The notes below the pieces were generated by a model. The model made no database searches. It was not told where the DNA came from and was given only the letters and a program-made list of their open reading frames with translations. Below are positions 4,184 through 7,035 of a stretch of 7,035 nt of DNA, in pieces. The DNA is taken from contig DBVS01000041.1 of assembly GCA_002308235.1 (NCBI GenBank), forward strand, positions 9,314 through 16,348. The letters run 5' to 3'. The stretch's first letter is position 1. Each line of letters opens with the position of its first letter. A program made the position numbers and the translations under genes. The stretch comes from Lachnospiraceae bacterium UBA1258. GTDB lineage: Bacteria > Bacillota > Clostridia > Lachnospirales > Lachnospiraceae.

Positions 4184-6772
4184 CTAATCTTCATCTTCCA
4201 TTCCGTCGAATCTGGTGTCGCGGTCCTCAATGGGATCATCGTTTTCTTCTTCGGCTTCGAAGGTTCCTACATCGACATCCTCGATATTATCGTATTCTCT
4301 GTCGCCGTCGGAGATCTTTTCTCTGACTTTGGCGATCTTAGCAACAGTTACGCCCTCGTTAAGAGTGATAACCTTTACACCTGAGGTGATACGACCGATG
4401 GTTTTGATGTCATTCATGGGAATCTGGATGATTACACCTTCATTGGTGATCATCATAATCTCATTATCATCGGTTACGGCCTTAACACCCACAACATCAC
4501 CTGTCTTTTCGGTGATCTTGTAGCATTTAACACCCTTACCGCCACGCTTCTGGAGCTTGAACTCCGAAAGCTCGGTTCTCTTTCCGAGACCCTTCGAAGA
4601 TACTATCAAAAGTGAATCGCCCTGGTGATCGAGCTGCATTCCGATGATCTCGTCCTGATCCTCAAGGTTCATACCGATAACGCCCATAGAGGTTCTGCCG
4701 GTAGCTCTTACATCGGTCTCAAGAAAGCGGATGCACATACCGTCCTTTGTAACAAGGAAAATGTGTGTGTCCTTATCTGTGGATTTAACCTCGATAAGTT
4801 CGTCATCGTCACGAAGATTGATGGCTGCAAGGCCGTTCTTTCTGACATTTGAAAACTCGATTATAGGAGTCTTCTTGACGATACCTTTCTTTGTAACCAT
4901 AAAGAGGTTGCGGCCTTCGTCATAATCCTTAACGGGAATGATGGCACTTATCTTTTCTCCGGGATTAAGCTGAAGGAGGTTGATGATCGCCGTTCCGCGG
5001 GCTGTTCTTCCTGCTTCCGGAATCTCGTATGCTTTAAGTCTGTATACACGGCCGAAACTGGTAAAGAACATCACATAGTGGTGGGTGCTGGTCATGAGGA
5101 GGTCTTCGATATAGTCATCCTCAATGGTATTCATACCCTTGATGCCCTTGCCGCCTCTGTGCTGAGACTTAAAGTTGTCAACGGTCATACGCTTGATGTA
5201 TCCGAGGCTGGAAAGTGCGATCACGACATTCTCGTGAGGAATGAGATCCTCATTGTTGATGTCGTACTCATCCATACCGATGGCGCTCTTTCTGTCATCG
5301 CCGTATTTCTTCGCAGTTTCGAGCATTTCGTCTTTAATAACCTTAAGAAGAAGCTTCTCGTCGGCAAGGATTGCCTTTAATTCGGCAATGAGTTTGATCA
5401 ACTCTTCATGCTCGTTCTGGATCTTCTCTCTTTCCAAACCGGTAAGAGCACGAAGACGCATGTCGACGATTGCCTGTGCCTGTGCGTCGGAAAGACCGAA
5501 TCTTTCGCAGAGTCTTTCTTTTGCTTCATTGGCATTGGCACTGTTTCGAATGATTTCGATAACTTCATCGATATTGTCGAGGGCAATAAGCAGACCCTGT
5601 AAAATGTGATCTCTTTCTTCTGCCTTGTTCAGATCGAACTTGGTACGTCTGGTAACAACGTCCTCCTGATGAGAAAGATAGCACTGAAGCATCTCCAGAA
5701 GGTTTAATACTTTGGGCTCGTTGTTAACAAGAGCAAGCATGATAACGCCGAAGGTATCCTGCAACTGCGTATGCTTGTAAAGCTTATTTAAAATAATGTT
5801 TGCGTTTACGTCACGCCTTAATTCGATGATGACACGCATACCTTCACGGCTGGATTCATCGCGAAGATCGGTAATTCCGTCAATTTTCTTTTCCTTAACG
5901 AGCTCGGCGATCTTTTCAATGAGCTTTGACTTGTTAACAAGATAAGGAAGCTCCGTAACGATGATCCTGCTCTTGCCGTTAGGCAGGGTCTCGATATTTG
6001 ATACCGCGCGCACATAGATCTTGCCGCGACCGGTACGATATGCTTCTTCCGCTCCGCGTTTTCCGAGAATAACTCCGCCTGTAGGAAAGTCGGGGGCTTC
6101 AACGATCTGCAAGATCTCATCAATCGTGGTTTCACGATTTTCTTCGATCTTATTGTCAATGAGCTTAACCACGGCATTCGTGATCTCACGAAGGTTGTGA
6201 GGAGGAATGTTGGTTGCCATACCTACCGCAATACCGGTAGTTCCGTTTACGAGAAGATTAGGATATCTGGAAGGAAGAACAACCGGTTCTTTTTCCGTAT
6301 CATCAAAGTTCGGTACAAAATCAACCGTATCTTTGTTAAGGTCGGCAAGCAATTCCATGGAAATCTTTGAAAGTCTGGCTTCCGTGTAACGCATCGCAGC
6401 CGCGCCGTCTCCGTCGACGGAACCGAAATTTCCGTGACCGTCAATAAGAGGATAACGCATGGACCAGTCCTGAGCCATGTTAACCAAAGCTCCGTAGATT
6501 GAGCTGTCACCGTGAGGATGGTATTTACCCATGGTATCACCGACGATACGGGCGCTCTTTCTGTGAGGCTTGTCGGGACCGTTATTGAGTTCTATCATGG
6601 AATAAAGAACTCGCCTCTGTACGGGCTTAAGTCCGTCTCTTACATCGGGAAGCGCACGGGCGGCTATAACGCTCATGGCATAGTCGATGTAAAAGGTCTC
6701 CATTCTTTCTTTCAGGTCTACCTCGTGGATCTTATCCACTTCGGACACATTGTCAAAAATACGATCATCCAT
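4184..6772 (-). CDS. gyrA: DNA gyrase subunit A
   Basis: This 862-residue subunit (E. coli GyrA has 875) cuts and rejoins DNA in the GyrA2GyrB2 enzyme that introduces negative supercoils. The N-terminal breakage-reunion domain (about 32-490) contains the quinolone-binding region KYHPHGDSSIYG (83-94) and the active-site pair R128-Y129 in AAAMRYT; Tyr129 matches E. coli Tyr122. The C-terminal pinwheel shows six blade repeats starting near 515, 564, 622, 670, 720 and 771. The GyrA-box QHRGGKG (537-543) marks this as gyrase rather than topoisomerase IV, and a second box-like motif QKRGGKG lies at 741-747. The protein ends in a strongly acidic tail (about 829-862). Ser90 matches E. coli Ser83, whereas Gly94 occupies the Asp87 position. 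The start is ATG 6772 with AGGA nine bases upstream. gyrB lies 38 bp upstream and the membrane glycosyltransferase gene follows after 17 bp, so all three probably share a transcript. Confidence 0.99.
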   Translation of the reverse strand: MDDRIFDNVSEVDKIHEVDLKERMETFYIDYAMSVIAARALPDVRDGLKPVQRRVLYSMIELNNGPDKPHRKSARIVGDTMGKYHPHGDSSIYGALVNMAQDWSMRYPLIDGHGNFGSVDGDGAAAMRYTEARLSKISMELLADLNKDTVDFVPNFDDTEKEPVVLPSRYPNLLVNGTTGIAVGMATNIPPHNLREITNAVVKLIDNKIEENRETTIDEILQIVEAPDFPTGGVILGKRGAEEAYRTGRGKIYVRAVSNIETLPNGKSRIIVTELPYLVNKSKLIEKIAELVKEKKIDGITDLRDESSREGMRVIIELRRDVNANIILNKLYKHTQLQDTFGVIMLALVNNEPKVLNLLEMLQCYLSHQEDVVTRRTKFDLNKAEERDHILQGLLIALDNIDEVIEIIRNSANANEAKERLCERFGLSDAQAQAIVDMRLRALTGLEREKIQNEHEELIKLIAELKAILADEKLLLKVIKDEMLETAKKYGDDRKSAIGMDEYDINNEDLIPHENVVIALSSLGYIKRMTVDNFKSQHRGGKGIKGMNTIEDDYIEDLLMTSTHHYVMFFTSFGRVYRLKAYEIPEAGRTARGTAIINLLQLNPGEKISAIIPVKDYDEGRNLFMVTKKGIVKKTPIIEFSNVRKNGLAAINLRDDDELIEVKSTDKDTHIFLVTKDGMCIRFLETDVRATGRTSMGVIGMNLEDQDEIIGMQLDHQGDSLLIVSSKGLGKRTELSEFKLQKRGGKGVKCYKITEKTGDVVGVKAVTDDNEIMMITNEGVIIQIPMNDIKTIGRITSGVKVITLNEGVTVAKIAKVREKISDGDREYDNIEDVDVGTFEAEEENDDPIEDRDTRFDGMEDED

Positions 6773-6781
6773 TGATTTAAA

Positions 6782-6785
6782 TCCT
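6782..6785 (-). promoter_or_regulatory. Ribosome binding site of gyrA
   Basis: The minus strand reads AAAGGAT, with AGGA at 6785-6782, nine bases before the gyrA ATG. It overlaps a perfect 10-bp palindrome, GATTTAAATC (6774-6783). No terminator or separate promoter is evident in the 38-bp gap after gyrB, which fits a gyrB-gyrA operon. Confidence 0.7.
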
Positions 6786-6810
6786 TTTTGCCAAAGTTTT
6801 TAGTAAAATA

Positions 6811-7035
6811 TCAGGTAATATCGAGGTTTTTAACAAACTTGGCGTTTTCTTCAATAAATTCGCGTCTGGGTTCAACCTTGTCACCCATAAGGGTAGTGAA
6901 GGTCAGATCAAGCTCGGACTTTGTTTCTTCGTCCATGGTAACCCTTAAAAGAATTCTGTTTGCGGGATCCATGGTGGTTTCCCAAAGCTGGTCCGCATCC
7001 ATCTCTCCGAGTCCTTTGTAACGCTGGATCTTGTT
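6811..7035 (-). CDS. gyrB: DNA gyrase subunit B, C-terminal end (partial)
   Basis: The last 74 residues and the TGA stop of GyrB are present; the 5' part lies beyond the right edge. GyrB is the ATPase subunit that pairs with GyrA and carries the TOPRIM metal site. The visible piece begins NKIQRYKGLGEMDADQLW, the hallmark end of the TOPRIM-containing region that contacts GyrA. It continues through TTMDPANRILLRV and closes with PRREFIEENAKFVKNLDI, the usual GyrB C terminus. The ATPase domain and the EGDSA and DxD metal-binding residues are outside the window. The stop lies 38 bp before the gyrA start on the same strand, the common gyrB-gyrA order of Gram-positive bacteria. Truncation is only due to the window edge. 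Confidence 0.98.
   Translation of the reverse strand, partial: NKIQRYKGLGEMDADQLWETTMDPANRILLRVTMDEETKSELDLTFTTLMGDKVEPRREFIEENAKFVKNLDIT

Noticed and set aside
5241..5609. A 122-codon plus-strand open frame opposite gyrA, and several similar ones at 4215-4523, 5078-5380 and 5818-6189
   Set aside because: All lie within gyrA, whose protein is complete and conserved over its whole length. Their low-complexity products (Ser- or Leu-rich) show no domain.
6774..6783. The 10-bp palindrome GATTTAAATC in the gyrB-gyrA gap as an operator
   Set aside because: Short AT-rich palindromes arise easily by chance and this one overlaps the gyrA ribosome binding site; no second copy was found beside it.

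Overview
The window looks like a housekeeping stretch of a Gram-positive Clostridia chromosome, most likely a Lachnospiraceae-type bacterium. That placement is inferred from the style of the GyrA, GyrB, TrmB and carboxypeptidase proteins, the sigma-A type promoters, the AGGA/AGGAG ribosome binding sites, and a moderate, somewhat AT-leaning base composition judged by eye. No CRISPR array, insertion sequence, integrase, phage gene or defence system is visible.

Layout, left to right. Positions 1-122 hold a strong hairpin terminator and a tRNA-Pro(CGG) gene on the minus strand, with the tRNA's own promoter at 145-173. Next, also on the minus strand, is trmB (212-856), encoding tRNA guanine-N7 methyltransferase, with a consensus promoter at 885-913. 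A divergent promoter region of about 100 bp separates trmB from a plus-strand gene (959-2491) for a membrane-anchored serine D-Ala-D-Ala carboxypeptidase. That gene has a perfect TATAAT only 8 bases before its ATG and no Shine-Dalgarno sequence, which suggests a leaderless message. It converges on a minus-strand gene cluster, with a hairpin between them (2498-2527) whose U-tract serves the minus strand.

The right half, read on the minus strand, is the 3' end of gyrB (entering from beyond 7035), then complete gyrA (4184-6772), then a polytopic membrane protein of the GtrII/Glucos_trans_II type (2538-4166). The last gene starts with GTG only 17 bp after the gyrA stop and has its own good ribosome binding site.

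Functionally, gyrB and gyrA make the two subunits of DNA gyrase. The gene after them probably glucosylates a cell-surface polymer, and the carboxypeptidase trims peptidoglycan stem peptides on the other side of the terminator. TrmB modifies G46 of tRNAs, and the adjacent tRNA-Pro carries a G at that position. The points most worth a second look are the leaderless-looking start, the envelope glycosyltransferase placed behind gyrase, Gly at the gyrase position equivalent to E. coli Asp87, and two intact GyrA-box motifs in one GyrA. I did not find convincing evidence of a wholly new system. No stretch longer than about 100 bases lacks a gene.
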